30,779 nt of DNA from positions 1 through 30,779 of the IMG/VR virus record IMGVR_UViG_3300025168_000398; one strand, 5' to 3'. Made by a program: the position numbers and the translations under genes. Below are positions 1 through 8,372 of this stretch, piece after piece (positions within the stretch are counted from its first letter, which is position 1; each line of letters begins with the position of its first letter). Source of the stretch: a virus. The notes under the pieces were generated by a model, which was not told where the DNA came from, searched no databases, and was given only the letters and a program-made list of their open reading frames with translations.

Positions 1-1358
1 TATCTAATACAAACGCAGTCAAAATAGATAGCGCAAGTGTAGCTGATGACGAGTATGCAAGATTTACCGCTAACGGGTTAGAAAGCCGAAGTACAGCCGA
101 AGTCCTGTCTGACATAGGAGCATCTGCTGTAGCAGGTTCTAGCTCAATAGTAACCACTGGAGCTTTAGACGCGGGCAGCATCAGTAGTAATTTTGGAACA
201 ATCAATAATGGCAGTTCAGCGATTACCACCACTGGAGTTATTACAGGCGGTTCGCTTGAAATTGATGGGGCAGGTTCTACAGCCACACTTTTGTTCACCA
301 ATGATGCGACAGCAGCGGCTGGTGGTGGTGGTCTTAACGTATCAATAGATAACAGTTTAAATGGTTACCTTAACAATGCTAAAGCTGGAGCTTTAAAATT
401 TGGTACATCTAACGTGGAGCGTATGCGACTCCTTTCAGGCGGTAACTTAGGTATAGGAACAACTACTCCCGACAGCCAAGTAGAAGTATCTAGTGGCGCG
501 GCAACAACCGCAAAAATTGCATCTACCGTATCAAATCAATATGCCGAATTAATTTTTGAAGATGGCAATGCTGGTTATGGCTTTCAGGTTAGGTCTGACG
601 GAGCGGCAGGATTAGCAACAGGCTCTATGGTGATAAATGACAGGGATACAGGCACATTTCCTGTTGTAATAAATGAAGGAGCAGGAACTAACACATTTAA
701 AATAGACTCTGCTGGTCGCATACAAGTTAACGGAACAGCCGTTGTTGACGTTGCGCGGATTAGTGTTAGTTTTAATAGCGCAAATAGTACAGGAGTGTCT
801 TTAAAAGCTACTAATGCAAATGGCGGCACTATAATGAGGTATCAGAACTCTAGTGGTACTTCTGTTGGAGGAATCACTACAAATGGATCAACCACAGCTT
901 TTGCGACTTCCTCTGATTATAGGCTGAAAGAAAATGTAGACTACACTTGGGATGCTACAGCAAGACTAAAACAACTCAAACCAGCAAGATTTAATTTTAT
1001 TTCAGACGCATCAAATACTTTAGTTGATGGCTTTTTGGCTCACGAAGTATCAACCATTGTTCCCGAAGCAATCTCAGGTGAAAAAGATGCAACGACAACT
1101 CACAATAAAGTTGTATTAGATTCTAATGGAATTATTTTAGACGGTGGTGTAGAGCAATCTGATTGGACAGCAGGTAAATCATCAACAACCGATGCTGACG
1201 GAAACACCGTACCTGCAAAATATCCATCTGACTCAACGTGGGAAGCAAGTAAAGCAATGCCTGATTATCAAGGCATAGACCAAAGCAAGCTAGTCCCATT
1301 GTTAGTCAAAACAATACAAGAGTTAGAAGCTAGAATCACTGCACTGGAGGCAAGCTAA
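1..1358 (+). CDS. Tail fibre / receptor-binding protein, C-terminal part (5' end outside window)
   Basis: The frame is open from base 3 to the stop at 1356-1358, so the gene starts before the window; the internal TTG at 291 is not a convincing start. The visible part is rich in Gly, Ser, Thr and Asn with repeated beta-type segments, as in trimeric fibre shafts. It includes a GNLGIGTTTPD motif that is common in phage fibres. From about base 909 there is an S74-like intramolecular chaperone domain (motif SSDYRLKENV, then LKPARFNFI and GFLAHEV). Such domains help fibres trimerise and often cleave themselves off at the Ser of the SDxRLK motif. The tail ends in a short helix (LVPLLVKTIQELEARITALEA) typical of these tips. 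Its role would be host adsorption. It overlaps the next gene by one base (TAATG), so it belongs to the late operon. Confidence 0.88.
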   Translation, partial: SNTNAVKIDSASVADDEYARFTANGLESRSTAEVLSDIGASAVAGSSSIVTTGALDAGSISSNFGTINNGSSAITTTGVITGGSLEIDGAGSTATLLFTNDATAAAGGGGLNVSIDNSLNGYLNNAKAGALKFGTSNVERMRLLSGGNLGIGTTTPDSQVEVSSGAATTAKIASTVSNQYAELIFEDGNAGYGFQVRSDGAAGLATGSMVINDRDTGTFPVVINEGAGTNTFKIDSAGRIQVNGTAVVDVARISVSFNSANSTGVSLKATNANGGTIMRYQNSSGTSVGGITTNGSTTAFATSSDYRLKENVDYTWDATARLKQLKPARFNFISDASNTLVDGFLAHEVSTIVPEAISGEKDATTTHNKVVLDSNGIILDGGVEQSDWTAGKSSTTDADGNTVPAKYPSDSTWEASKAMPDYQGIDQSKLVPLLVKTIQELEARITALEAS

Positions 1359-2608
1359 TGGCATTATTAGATTTTGGACGATTGATGCGAGCTGCTGGAC
1401 AAACCATCCAGGGCTTACCAGAAAACCGTGGTGTAATGGGTAGTCTTTCTCTGTTATCGGCCAATCAGCCAGGACAAAGAAATCCAGTCGATCAGCCAGG
1501 TTCATTTCTCAAAGGCATGTTGCAGGCCAACAGTCTGAAACAAAATCGCCTGGCGCTCGAAGAAGCTGAGAAAGAGAAAGCGCGGCAGGAGGCTATCCGT
1601 ATACGGCGTGAACAAGCAAGGGCGTCTCTAATGGCTACGCTTAATCCACGAGATCAAATGATGCTTGGTGCTTTTGGCGATAATTCAGACGTTATAAAAA
1701 GCATTATAGCCAGTCAAAACCCACAGCCGCCAAAATATGAAAATGTAAAAATGGATAAACTTGGCAATGCTTATGGCGTCAATATTAATACTGGTCAATT
1801 TGAGCTTATCCCTACAGGCCGAACAATGGGGCAAGCGATGCCGATTAATGCCGGAGAAGTAGTGAATACAATGCCTGCTGGAAATAACGTAAGCGGTTCT
1901 GCAGCAGGTTTTGTAGCACAAGCACCTTTAACCGATGCTGAAATACGGCTGCAAAAGTTACAGATTCAAAATGAAGAAAATGAATTAAAAGATCGTCAAA
2001 TTAGAATCGAGGCACAAAAAGAAAAAGAAACAATTGCAACTAAAACAAATGCTGCTAGTGCGCTTCGGACAATAGATGCGGTTAATGAAATACAAAACAT
2101 TTTAGATAACAACCCTGAAAAAAATACGATGGATTTTGCTGGGCCAACTGGAAAATCGTCATTTTTTAGTTTTGTACGTGGAACGGACGCAAAAAATGTT
2201 GACGTTTTAATGAATACTATAGCCGCAGCTTTTGGTTTTAGCACACTAGCAGAAATGAGGGAAGCTTCACCAACAGGCGGCGCTTTGGGCGCTATTAACG
2301 AAAAAGAAATGGAGCTTTTGATTAACAGCGTTATTGCTTTAGATCAGGGAATGTCTCGCGATCTGTTCCAAAAACAACTCGGCAAAATTACAACGCATTT
2401 CACAAGTGTTCTTGATAAAACGCCAGACGAGATGTTACAAAATTTAGCTACTGGCCCAGCACAATCCACGCGAGCTGTACCAAATAAAACAGCGAGATAC
2501 GGCTACACAATAATTCCGCTTAAGGATGAAAACGGTAACGACATCAGAATAATAAAAACAACTGATGATGGAGAAATTATTGCTAGTAATGGAGTAGCTT
2601 ACCGATGA
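1358..2608 (+). CDS. Putative internal virion / DNA-ejection protein (coiled coil)
   Basis: The protein has 416 residues and starts on the ATG that overlaps the fibre stop codon. An N-terminal region is followed by a charged helical stretch (about residues 58-90, rich in Glu, Lys, Arg and Ala) and a second long helix (about 190-235), both probably coiled coil. Around residues 305-325 is the motif REASPTGGALGAINEKE, followed by hydrophobic helices. I recall this SPTGGALG...E pattern from phage virion proteins next to tail or ejection genes. No catalytic motif is visible. Its place between fibre and a second large hydrophobic protein fits a minor virion component ejected with the DNA. The function is inferred from context and composition. 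Confidence 0.55.
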   Translation: MALLDFGRLMRAAGQTIQGLPENRGVMGSLSLLSANQPGQRNPVDQPGSFLKGMLQANSLKQNRLALEEAEKEKARQEAIRIRREQARASLMATLNPRDQMMLGAFGDNSDVIKSIIASQNPQPPKYENVKMDKLGNAYGVNINTGQFELIPTGRTMGQAMPINAGEVVNTMPAGNNVSGSAAGFVAQAPLTDAEIRLQKLQIQNEENELKDRQIRIEAQKEKETIATKTNAASALRTIDAVNEIQNILDNNPEKNTMDFAGPTGKSSFFSFVRGTDAKNVDVLMNTIAAAFGFSTLAEMREASPTGGALGAINEKEMELLINSVIALDQGMSRDLFQKQLGKITTHFTSVLDKTPDEMLQNLATGPAQSTRAVPNKTARYGYTIIPLKDENGNDIRIIKTTDDGEIIASNGVAYR

Positions 2609-4629
2609 TAACGCAAGAAAGAAAATTGTCTGCAGAAGAATTAGCGGCTTTAGGTATTGAAAACGCAACTTCTACTGCAACTCCTCCAGAAATGGCAACT
2701 GCACAAAGCGTTGCCAGCCCAGTAGGCGCGTTTGCTCGCAATTTACAAGACAAGTTGTTTTTCAATCGAGGCAATGAATTTTCTGCTGGCGTTCAGGCGT
2801 TGCCAGCGTTAATCCCTGGGGGCCAAAGTTTCTCGGACGCATATTCATCAAACATGGCTGGCTTAAACCAAGAGCAAGCTAATTTATACGCCAATAATCC
2901 TACTGCGGCGCAAGCGTCTGAAATAGCTGGCCTGTCAATACCCGCGTTTGGTCTTGGCGGCCTACTTAGCAAAGCGCCAATGGCGATTAGCATGGCTTCA
3001 GATATAGCGGCTAAAAAATTCATGCCGCGATTATTAAGCAATGCTATTGGTGGCGGTTCTATTGCAGCTGCTGAGTCAGTGCCTTTTGCTGTTGGTCGCT
3101 CTGAGTCTTTACAAGACATCCCTGGCAACGTCGCGCAGGACGCTACTACCGCCGCTCTATTTGGCGGTGCTGGTGGCGGAACAATCCCAGAAGTGTTTAG
3201 AGCAGGTGGGAATGTTCTTAAAAGTTTGCCGAAGGCAAAAGACATTGTGCCAGGGATAACAGGTAGCCCTTTATTTCCAGATCGACCATCTAGCAAAGTT
3301 GCTACACAATTAGGGCGTGCTTTTGAAGATGCAGGTGTGACGCCAGAGGAGGCGTTCCAAAGAAAAATTGCAATGGGGCCAACTTCAATGCTGGCTGACA
3401 CATCAGAAGCGGCTCGCGGACAGTTACAGGCTTTGGTAAACAAGAAAGGAACAGCGAGGGATGCGGCAAAATCTATATTAAGAGATAGAAGCCGTAAGCA
3501 AGGAAAAAATTTATTAGCGCCTTTTGGTGAAGCCAACAGAGGCGAGACTTTAATAGAACTTGAGAAAATCCGCAAAGAACAATCAGGGCCGCTGTACGAA
3601 CAGGCTTATAAGCAAGATATAGAGCATACGTCAGATTTAGAACAGCTTTATCAGGAATTAGAGCAAGTAAGTCCTGGTATATGGCAAAAAGCCAAAGTAT
3701 CAGGCATTAACAATCTTCGAGCAAAAGGCGAAGATGTTACAAACATTGAGCAAAGCGCAAAAGGCACGTTAAGACCAGGTTTAAAAGGCTGGGACTTTGT
3801 AAAAAAAGAATTGTATGACATGGAAGATGCGGCACTAAAAGGGACAAATCCAAACACAACAGACGCCGACACTTACCGAACGCTTAGACATCGATTGACG
3901 GATTCTTTAGATAAGCAAAATGATTCGTACGCTAAAGCAAGAAAACTATATAGCGAAACTTCTAAATTTGGCGAAGGCGTTGATGAGTTTCATAAAAATT
4001 ATTTAACAATGAAAAACTCTGATTTTCAAATAAAATGGAATAAGTTGTCGCCAGAAGATAAAAATATTGCATGGATTGGTATTAGAGAGAATATGTACGA
4101 CAAAATTAAAGCAGGGCCAAGGACGGGAGATAAAACACGTCCATTTGATACAGACAATTTTATCGAAAAATTAGAATTGATGGTGGGGAAAGATAAAACC
4201 GCAAAGTTTATGGATCGGATAGATGATTCTTTTGAAGAACAAGCAACATTTGGAATTTTAAGTGGCTCTCCTAGTGCTAGAAACCTACAGCTCCAAGCAG
4301 ATCAAGCCGCAATGAGCGTGGCTGATATGGCGGTAGATGCGGCAACAGGAAATAAACTTTCTTTAATATCTAAAGGGTTAAAAGCTCCAATCAATTATGT
4401 AAAAAATAATAGAGGTTTAACGAGAGAAGATGAGACAGAGTTAGCTAATATATTGATGGAACAAAACCCTGATAGATTAAGAAAATACATAGAAGAATTG
4501 CAAAGAAGGTCGCAAAAAACCAGCACTGGCGCACCAGGTTTGTTTTTAAATCCTGTTGTTGGGACTAGTTTGCTAGGGGCAAGCACTGGCACTGGCGCTA
4601 ATTCATCATTATTGAGCAATCAACGATGA
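2605..4629 (+). CDS. Putative large internal virion / ejection protein
   Basis: The protein has 674 residues and starts on an ATG overlapping the upstream stop (ATGA). Residues 1-75 are acidic and polar. About residues 80-210 are rich in Ala, Gly, Leu and Ile, with stretches such as GLSIPAFGLGGLLSKAP and ALFGGAGGGTIPEVF that could insert in membranes. Residues 230-640 are mainly charged helix. This layout resembles podovirus ejection proteins that form a channel across the envelope, but I see no transglycosylase or peptidase signature. It is translationally coupled to the gene before and to the small gene after. A bacteriocin-like or simple structural role cannot be excluded. Confidence 0.5.
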   Translation: MITQERKLSAEELAALGIENATSTATPPEMATAQSVASPVGAFARNLQDKLFFNRGNEFSAGVQALPALIPGGQSFSDAYSSNMAGLNQEQANLYANNPTAAQASEIAGLSIPAFGLGGLLSKAPMAISMASDIAAKKFMPRLLSNAIGGGSIAAAESVPFAVGRSESLQDIPGNVAQDATTAALFGGAGGGTIPEVFRAGGNVLKSLPKAKDIVPGITGSPLFPDRPSSKVATQLGRAFEDAGVTPEEAFQRKIAMGPTSMLADTSEAARGQLQALVNKKGTARDAAKSILRDRSRKQGKNLLAPFGEANRGETLIELEKIRKEQSGPLYEQAYKQDIEHTSDLEQLYQELEQVSPGIWQKAKVSGINNLRAKGEDVTNIEQSAKGTLRPGLKGWDFVKKELYDMEDAALKGTNPNTTDADTYRTLRHRLTDSLDKQNDSYAKARKLYSETSKFGEGVDEFHKNYLTMKNSDFQIKWNKLSPEDKNIAWIGIRENMYDKIKAGPRTGDKTRPFDTDNFIEKLELMVGKDKTAKFMDRIDDSFEEQATFGILSGSPSARNLQLQADQAAMSVADMAVDAATGNKLSLISKGLKAPINYVKNNRGLTREDETELANILMEQNPDRLRKYIEELQRRSQKTSTGAPGLFLNPVVGTSLLGASTGTGANSSLLSNQR

Positions 4630-4979
4630 GTCTAGCCCCAGGATCGCTACTGGCCCAGATACGTCCAGCCAATACGACAGCGGCTGCCGGATTCACAGCC
4701 ATTATCCAAACTGAAATCCTGAGAGTGGTTATCGCCAACACTACAGGCTCGGCTGCAACCTTTCGCCTATTTCATGACGTAGGCGGCTCGACCTATGACG
4801 AGTCCAACGCATTAGCCTGGGACGTCTCTATCGCCGCAGGTGCTATCAACGACGCTTTGCAAGCCTATGGCTCCGGCTCTGGGTTTACGTTGCTGCCAGG
4901 CGATACTATTGGTGTTCGTTCAAGCGTAAATAGTGCGCTGACATTTAACCTGTATGGGGTGGTAGCAAGTAGCCGATAA
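4626..4979 (+). CDS. Small virion-like protein, last gene before attP
   Basis: The protein has 117 residues and overlaps the previous stop (ATGA). It has no signal peptide or membrane segment. It is Ala/Gly/Ser/Thr-rich with alternating hydrophobic residues (EILRVVIANTTG, ATFRLFHDVGG, LTFNLYGVVASS), which suggests a compact beta-sandwich. Proteins of this size at the end of late operons are often head-decoration or tail-tip subunits; that is inference. By eye its codons look more GC-rich than the AT-rich ejection gene just before it. It is the final late gene, and the non-coding attachment region starts one base after its stop. Confidence 0.5.
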   Translation: MSLAPGSLLAQIRPANTTAAAGFTAIIQTEILRVVIANTTGSAATFRLFHDVGGSTYDESNALAWDVSIAAGAINDALQAYGSGSGFTLLPGDTIGVRSSVNSALTFNLYGVVASSR

Positions 4980-4980
4980 T

Positions 4981-5044
4981 CTGCATGATAAAACTTGTAA
5001 AAATACGGTGAAATAGCGAGAAATAAGCAAATAATATCATGCAA
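4981..5044. repeat. Left arm-type integrase-binding repeats (TTGCATGATA family)
   Basis: CTGCATGATA lies at 4981-4990. Its inverted counterpart TATCATGCAA, the exact reverse complement of TTGCATGATA, lies at 5035-5044. Two more direct copies lie on the other side of the tRNA-like core (5217-5237). Tyrosine-recombinase phages carry short repeated arm sites on both sides of the attP core that bind the integrase N-terminal domain. Position, repetition and orientation fit that role. Confidence 0.5.
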
Positions 5045-5080
5045 TTGAACGTAAGTGTTTGATTTATATGGCTTTGACTA

Positions 5081-5129
<49 letters not shown>

Positions 5130-5180
5130 GTAAGTCATTGATAAGTCTATGTTTTTAAAAGGCTTTTATCTACTCATACT

Positions 5181-5191
5181 TACTATTAGTA
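5181..5191. promoter_or_regulatory. Operator-like palindrome TACTATTAGTA inside attP
   Basis: This 11-mer has the form TACT-N3-AGTA, the same as two sites in the divergent control region (10138-10148 and 10188-10198). It sits between the attP core and the right arm repeats. It could be a binding site for the repressor or for an accessory factor, or a chance match in AT-rich DNA. Confidence 0.3.
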
Positions 5192-5216
5192 ATCATTTAT
5201 ATACTGTAAGTATCTA

Positions 5217-5237
5217 TTGCATGATACTTGCATGATA
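5217..5237 (+). repeat. Right arm-type integrase-binding repeats, two direct copies
   Basis: TTGCATGATA occurs at 5217-5226 and again at 5228-5237, start-to-start spacing 11 bases, about one helical turn. The inverted copy at 5035-5044 and the 9/10 copy at 4981-4990 lie on the far side of the core. Tandem copies phased to one turn are typical of integrase arm sites. They lie 6-26 bases from the end of the int coding sequence. Confidence 0.55.
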
Positions 5238-5243
5238 TAATCG

Positions 5244-6377
5244 TTATTTCAGCCTCATGTTGTGAACTAAAGAGGCTCTTTTAACAGCATCATTTTTGCG
5301 GTCGTAAACCTTCATTATCTTTATGGAACTATGACCTGAAAAGTCTAACTTCACGCTGTCCGTGCCTTCAAAGTCTGATATTGATTTGGCTTTAATATCA
5401 TGAAAAACCAAATGCAGCTCTTGCCCTTGTTTCAAGAACAATGGGTTCACGGCTTCCCTGGTCTTTTTCCAATCACGCTTGAAGCTACTAGGGGAGGGAT
5501 GACGGCCATTCTTAAGAATTAAATGTCTGTCGAGCCTGGTCACCTTCTCAGCGGGGTTATAAACCTTTGCTATAGCTTCTTTTAAATTTGTCGTCCATTC
5601 CCTTAAAGAAAAAACTTCTTTCTTTTTTGTCTCTGATGCTTTGCTGTCTTTACACAAAAGACCGTCAGCAGTAATGTTCTTTATCTGAAGATTAAAAACA
5701 TCCTCCAGGCGCAACGCGCAACAATACGAAAGCTCCATCATGGTTTGTATATAACCTGGAGCGGCAGAGTGCAAAGCTAAAAATTCATCGTCGCTAATAT
5801 ATCTGTCTCTAGGCCCGACTTTGTGCTTTTGGACAGCTTTAATGGGATTGTGATTACAAAAACCTTTCCGTAATCCAAAATCAAATATCTGGCTCATGAT
5901 TCCACGTTCTTTATTGGCCTGATCTGCCGCGATGACCTTATCGCCATCTTCATCAATCACCACCTTTTTATATTGATCTAACTGATAACGAGTTCCCATA
6001 TACAGCTGGACATCGAGCGTCCTTATCTCATTGGGATCTTTGTCGCCAAATGCAATCATAATCGGGGAGGTTTTGGTCTCAACACGCCGACGACGATAGA
6101 CTGCCGTTGCGTCAGCTATTTTTTTTCTGGTTCGCTTGGCTTCTGATTTTGTATCAGCCATCCACATTTGCGCTAAATTCCAAAATGTCGACAATCCAGG
6201 CTCGTTCGCATCTAAAACTAAAGACTGGTAGCTGCGCCACACGTTTTCGATAGGCGCATCCAATGAACACAGCATTGTAATTTTTCGCGTGCCTTTTCCT
6301 TCATGGTAATATCTAGACCTGCCTACATAAACTCTCGGCGGCAAATTATCCGGTGTGTTCTTCCTTTTTTTACCCAT
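5244..6377 (-). CDS. int: Tyrosine-recombinase integrase
   Basis: The protein has 377 residues and carries out site-specific recombination between attP and a host tRNA-Gly gene. I chose the start at 6377 because a strong Shine-Dalgarno (GAGGAGGT) lies just upstream; an in-frame start at 6521 would run through the DUF4224 gene. The N-terminus (residues 1-50) is basic and fits arm-site binding. The core-binding region is about 60-185 and the catalytic domain about 190-377. Visible catalytic residues are Arg223 (CCALRLEDV), probable Lys near 247-252, His326 (FHDIKAK), His349 (SGHSS) and nucleophile Tyr358 (KVYDRK). The usual HxxR box reads HDIK, so the second catalytic Arg appears to be Lys329. 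It is the last gene of the leftward operon and faces attP. Confidence 0.95.
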   Translation of the reverse strand: MGKKRKNTPDNLPPRVYVGRSRYYHEGKGTRKITMLCSLDAPIENVWRSYQSLVLDANEPGLSTFWNLAQMWMADTKSEAKRTRKKIADATAVYRRRRVETKTSPIMIAFGDKDPNEIRTLDVQLYMGTRYQLDQYKKVVIDEDGDKVIAADQANKERGIMSQIFDFGLRKGFCNHNPIKAVQKHKVGPRDRYISDDEFLALHSAAPGYIQTMMELSYCCALRLEDVFNLQIKNITADGLLCKDSKASETKKKEVFSLREWTTNLKEAIAKVYNPAEKVTRLDRHLILKNGRHPSPSSFKRDWKKTREAVNPLFLKQGQELHLVFHDIKAKSISDFEGTDSVKLDFSGHSSIKIMKVYDRKNDAVKRASLVHNMRLK

Positions 6378-6546
6378 CGCTAAACCTCCTCGGATTATTA
6401 GCAGACTCGACGTGGCCCCAGGTAACCTTCGGTTTGCCATACCTGTCTGCCACGAAATGAATGCCATCTTTCGATAGCTTAATACGTTGCTTAGTAGGCT
6501 GCTTATAGCCAGTGAGTTCAACTACTTCTTTATCAGATAAAAACAT
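6370..6546 (-). CDS. DUF4224-type small protein upstream of int
   Basis: The product has 58 residues; a 60-residue form from 6552 is possible. I prefer the ATG at 6546 because AAGGA ends six bases before it, whereas it abuts the 6552 ATG directly. The sequence FLSDKEVVELTGYKQPTKQ, then GIHFVADRYGKPKVTW, matches the DUF4224 pattern. These are small winged-helix-like proteins often found directly before phage integrases. The stop codon overlaps the int start by eight bases, so the two are translationally coupled. It may act as a recombination-directionality or excision factor; that role is inferred from position only. Confidence 0.8.
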   Translation of the reverse strand: MFLSDKEVVELTGYKQPTKQRIKLSKDGIHFVADRYGKPKVTWGHVESANNPRRFSDG

Positions 6547-6555
6547 AATCATTCC

Positions 6556-6702
6556 TTATTCAAAAAAATCGCCATAACGAGAATAGTGTGCTGCTTGCAT
6601 GATCAACACGCCTAGCAGCAAACCAATCAAAAATGGCAATCCATAATAATTCGCCAGGGACAATATCCCGAGCATGAAAACTGCAAATATTAGATTAGCC
6701 AT
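6556..6702 (-). CDS. Small membrane protein (48 aa)
   Basis: The start ATG overlaps the upstream stop (TAATG on the minus strand) and the stop is at 6556-6558. The product has two hydrophobic segments, about residues 3-18 (NLIFAVFMLGILSLA) and 22-36 (LPFLIGLLLGVLIM), and a short polar tail ending GDFFE. It is probably an inner-membrane hairpin. I do not recognise a family. Its place in the recombination and integration operon suggests an accessory early function such as superinfection exclusion, but nothing in the sequence proves that. Confidence 0.6.
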   Translation of the reverse strand: MANLIFAVFMLGILSLANYYGLPFLIGLLLGVLIMQAAHYSRYGDFFE

Positions 6703-6959
6703 TAGAACGGTATGTCGTCATTAAAAGGCTCATCCACAACGGCTACGCTGTCTTGTGTCGGCGCTGGTGCGTCTTTCTTCTGAAAGCTGAAGCGCAAGCT
6801 AGGGCCTTTAGGATTGTCGCCTTGGCGACGTTTCCAAGCGCTAATCCAATACTCAGCGTTGTCTATTTGGCCTTGTCCTGTGAAATCTGGATGCTTATCT
6901 GTTTCTTTCTTTTGGTTGGGCCAGATAGCTCCTCGATTGTTGTTGTCAAAATCACTCAT
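6702..6959 (-). CDS. Small SSB-like / DUF736-like protein with acidic SSB tail
   Basis: The protein has 85 residues and overlaps the exonuclease stop (ATGA). Residues 6-60 (NNNRGAIWPNQKK, HPDFTGQGQI, EYWISAWKR, SLRFSFQKK) look like a short all-beta domain of the type seen in small phage DUF736-like proteins. After a linker the protein ends EPFNDDIPF, which closely resembles the acidic tip (DDDIPF) with which bacterial SSB recruits repair proteins. It lies beside an annealing protein and an exonuclease. I infer a minimal single-strand-binding or SSB-mimic role. The domain assignment is from memory. Confidence 0.6.
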   Translation of the reverse strand: MSDFDNNNRGAIWPNQKKETDKHPDFTGQGQIDNAEYWISAWKRRQGDNPKGPSLRFSFQKKDAPAPTQDSVAVVDEPFNDDIPF

Positions 6960-7825
6960 TTTCTTAAATCCTCAATAACTGTAAAAGTAGTACCTTTCTT
7001 TTCAAAATCAGCCAGATTGATGTTTGGGTATTTTTTCAACAAAGCTGCTTTATCAAGTGAGCCTTTTCTGCTTTGCTCGCGAACGCGCAAGCTAAAGCCA
7101 TCCCAGCCGCCAGAGCCGCCGAGTTCCGACATGAGTTTTTTCTTCGCTACGTCGAGCTTCTGACCAGCGCTTTGATGATCATCTTTTGCTTGAAAATACG
7201 AGTCTATCCACGGCTTTAAATCATCGGGAATCGGCTCAAAATCACGCAGCTCAGTTTCATTGCAGGACATGAGAGGCTCAAAGTCTTTCCAGGCTTGTTG
7301 TAGTTTCTGCTGCATCAAGCGATCTGGGAACACATCGATTAAGATCAGCTCCTCAGTTTCTGGATGTCGCAAAGCGTAGATACACTTATCTGCTCCGCTC
7401 ACCATGAGTTGATGCTGCATTTGGTACTGATGTGGCAGACTCGGTCGACCAGCTAATGCGGCTTTTACTGTGGCATTCATTGATTGAGTCGTTTTGATCT
7501 CAAGAATGACATCGCCATCAAAGTTAATGCCGTCGAGTGACGCCAGGCACTTGCCCTGCACCATTACTGTCGGCATAAAACCAATCTCCAGTTCATCCTC
7601 AACTTGCTGTCGAATCAGAGGCTCGAGACGGTTGCCTTCCTTCATTGCATGGCTAACAAACGTCTTAACCATGCCACGTTTGCTCTGAGCGAGCTGGCGT
7701 GGATTTTTGGGGAAGTATGGGTTTACAGACATTACAGCCGGAGCCTCCGATGCACAAAAGTGATTCTTGCGCACATCGAGCCATTCCTGGCTGCCTTGCA
7801 CTAAATCAAGCTGTTGCGCTTTCAT
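6956..7825 (-). CDS. YqaJ / lambda-exonuclease-type recombination nuclease
   Basis: The protein has 289 residues. I chose the start at 7825 because GAGGAG lies upstream at normal spacing; the in-frame ATG at 7840 overlaps that ribosome site. The YqaJ fold is marked by QGSQEWLDVRK (residues 10-20), G64/E68, the catalytic triad Asp98 (SLDG), Glu109 and Lys111 (ILEIKTT), and HQYQMQHQLMVSGA (132-145). The protein digests one strand of a DNA end 5' to 3', making 3' single strands for the annealing protein encoded just upstream. It overlaps that gene by 20 bases. Together with the SSB-tailed protein downstream it forms a complete Red-type module. Confidence 0.92.
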   Translation of the reverse strand: MKAQQLDLVQGSQEWLDVRKNHFCASEAPAVMSVNPYFPKNPRQLAQSKRGMVKTFVSHAMKEGNRLEPLIRQQVEDELEIGFMPTVMVQGKCLASLDGINFDGDVILEIKTTQSMNATVKAALAGRPSLPHQYQMQHQLMVSGADKCIYALRHPETEELILIDVFPDRLMQQKLQQAWKDFEPLMSCNETELRDFEPIPDDLKPWIDSYFQAKDDHQSAGQKLDVAKKKLMSELGGSGGWDGFSLRVREQSRKGSLDKAALLKKYPNINLADFEKKGTTFTVIEDLRK

Positions 7826-8372
7826 TGGCTTTCTCCTCAAATCGTTTTATGACTTTTGCGTATTGGCATTTAGGCAACTTATCAAGAGTCTTAATTTTGT
7901 AGAAGCTTAAAACTTTTGATGTGTCGGTATCGGTAGCTTCAATTAGCTTTGATAAAGTGTTGGCTTCACTTTTAGTAATTGTTTCTGTGTTGCCCATTGC
8001 TACCTCGCCATCATCATCAGTTTCGCCAACAATATTAAGTATGGCTGCATAACTATAGCGCCTGGCATAGCTCATGGCCGAGCCGATACCCTGACAATCG
8101 TTTTTGGTAGGTGGCATCGGTAGCGTTGTTTCGATACTAGCGCCTGAGACATGGGCTAATACGGTTTTAAGCGCAAAGCGTCCATCAAGGTCGGTTGGCA
8201 GTTGCAGTATCGTTAGGCCATTGGCAGACAATGCGTCGACTGTTGCATCGTGCATGCTAGCTAGGCTGGCAAATTTGTTTTTGAAATGAGGGTTCATAGA
8301 GTCAAACTTAACTTTAGTGAACTCCGTTCGGGCTTTCGCCAGTGCTTTATAAAGCTCTGTGTTATCAATCAT
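7806..8372 (-). CDS. erf: ERF-family single-strand annealing protein
   Basis: The protein has 188 residues. The start at 8372 overlaps the upstream stop (ATGA) and has GGAGGA before it. Characteristic ERF segments are NPHFKNKFASLASM (27-40), the helix with ALSANGLTILQ, and GSAMSYARRYSYAAILNIVG (97-116) followed by the acidic ETDDDGE. These proteins form rings on single-stranded DNA and anneal complementary strands, as P22 Erf does. The C-terminal third is helical and probably binds partners. It works with the exonuclease encoded immediately downstream. Confidence 0.93.
   Translation of the reverse strand: MIDNTELYKALAKARTEFTKVKFDSMNPHFKNKFASLASMHDATVDALSANGLTILQLPTDLDGRFALKTVLAHVSGASIETTLPMPPTKNDCQGIGSAMSYARRYSYAAILNIVGETDDDGEVAMGNTETITKSEANTLSKLIEATDTDTSKVLSFYKIKTLDKLPKCQYAKVIKRFEEKANESATA

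Noticed and set aside
2793-3575. A long open frame of about 260 codons on the minus strand inside the ejection-protein gene
   Set aside because: It lies wholly antisense to a well-coupled gene, has biased Pro/Ala/Ser composition typical of antisense frames, no ribosome site and no recognisable motif.
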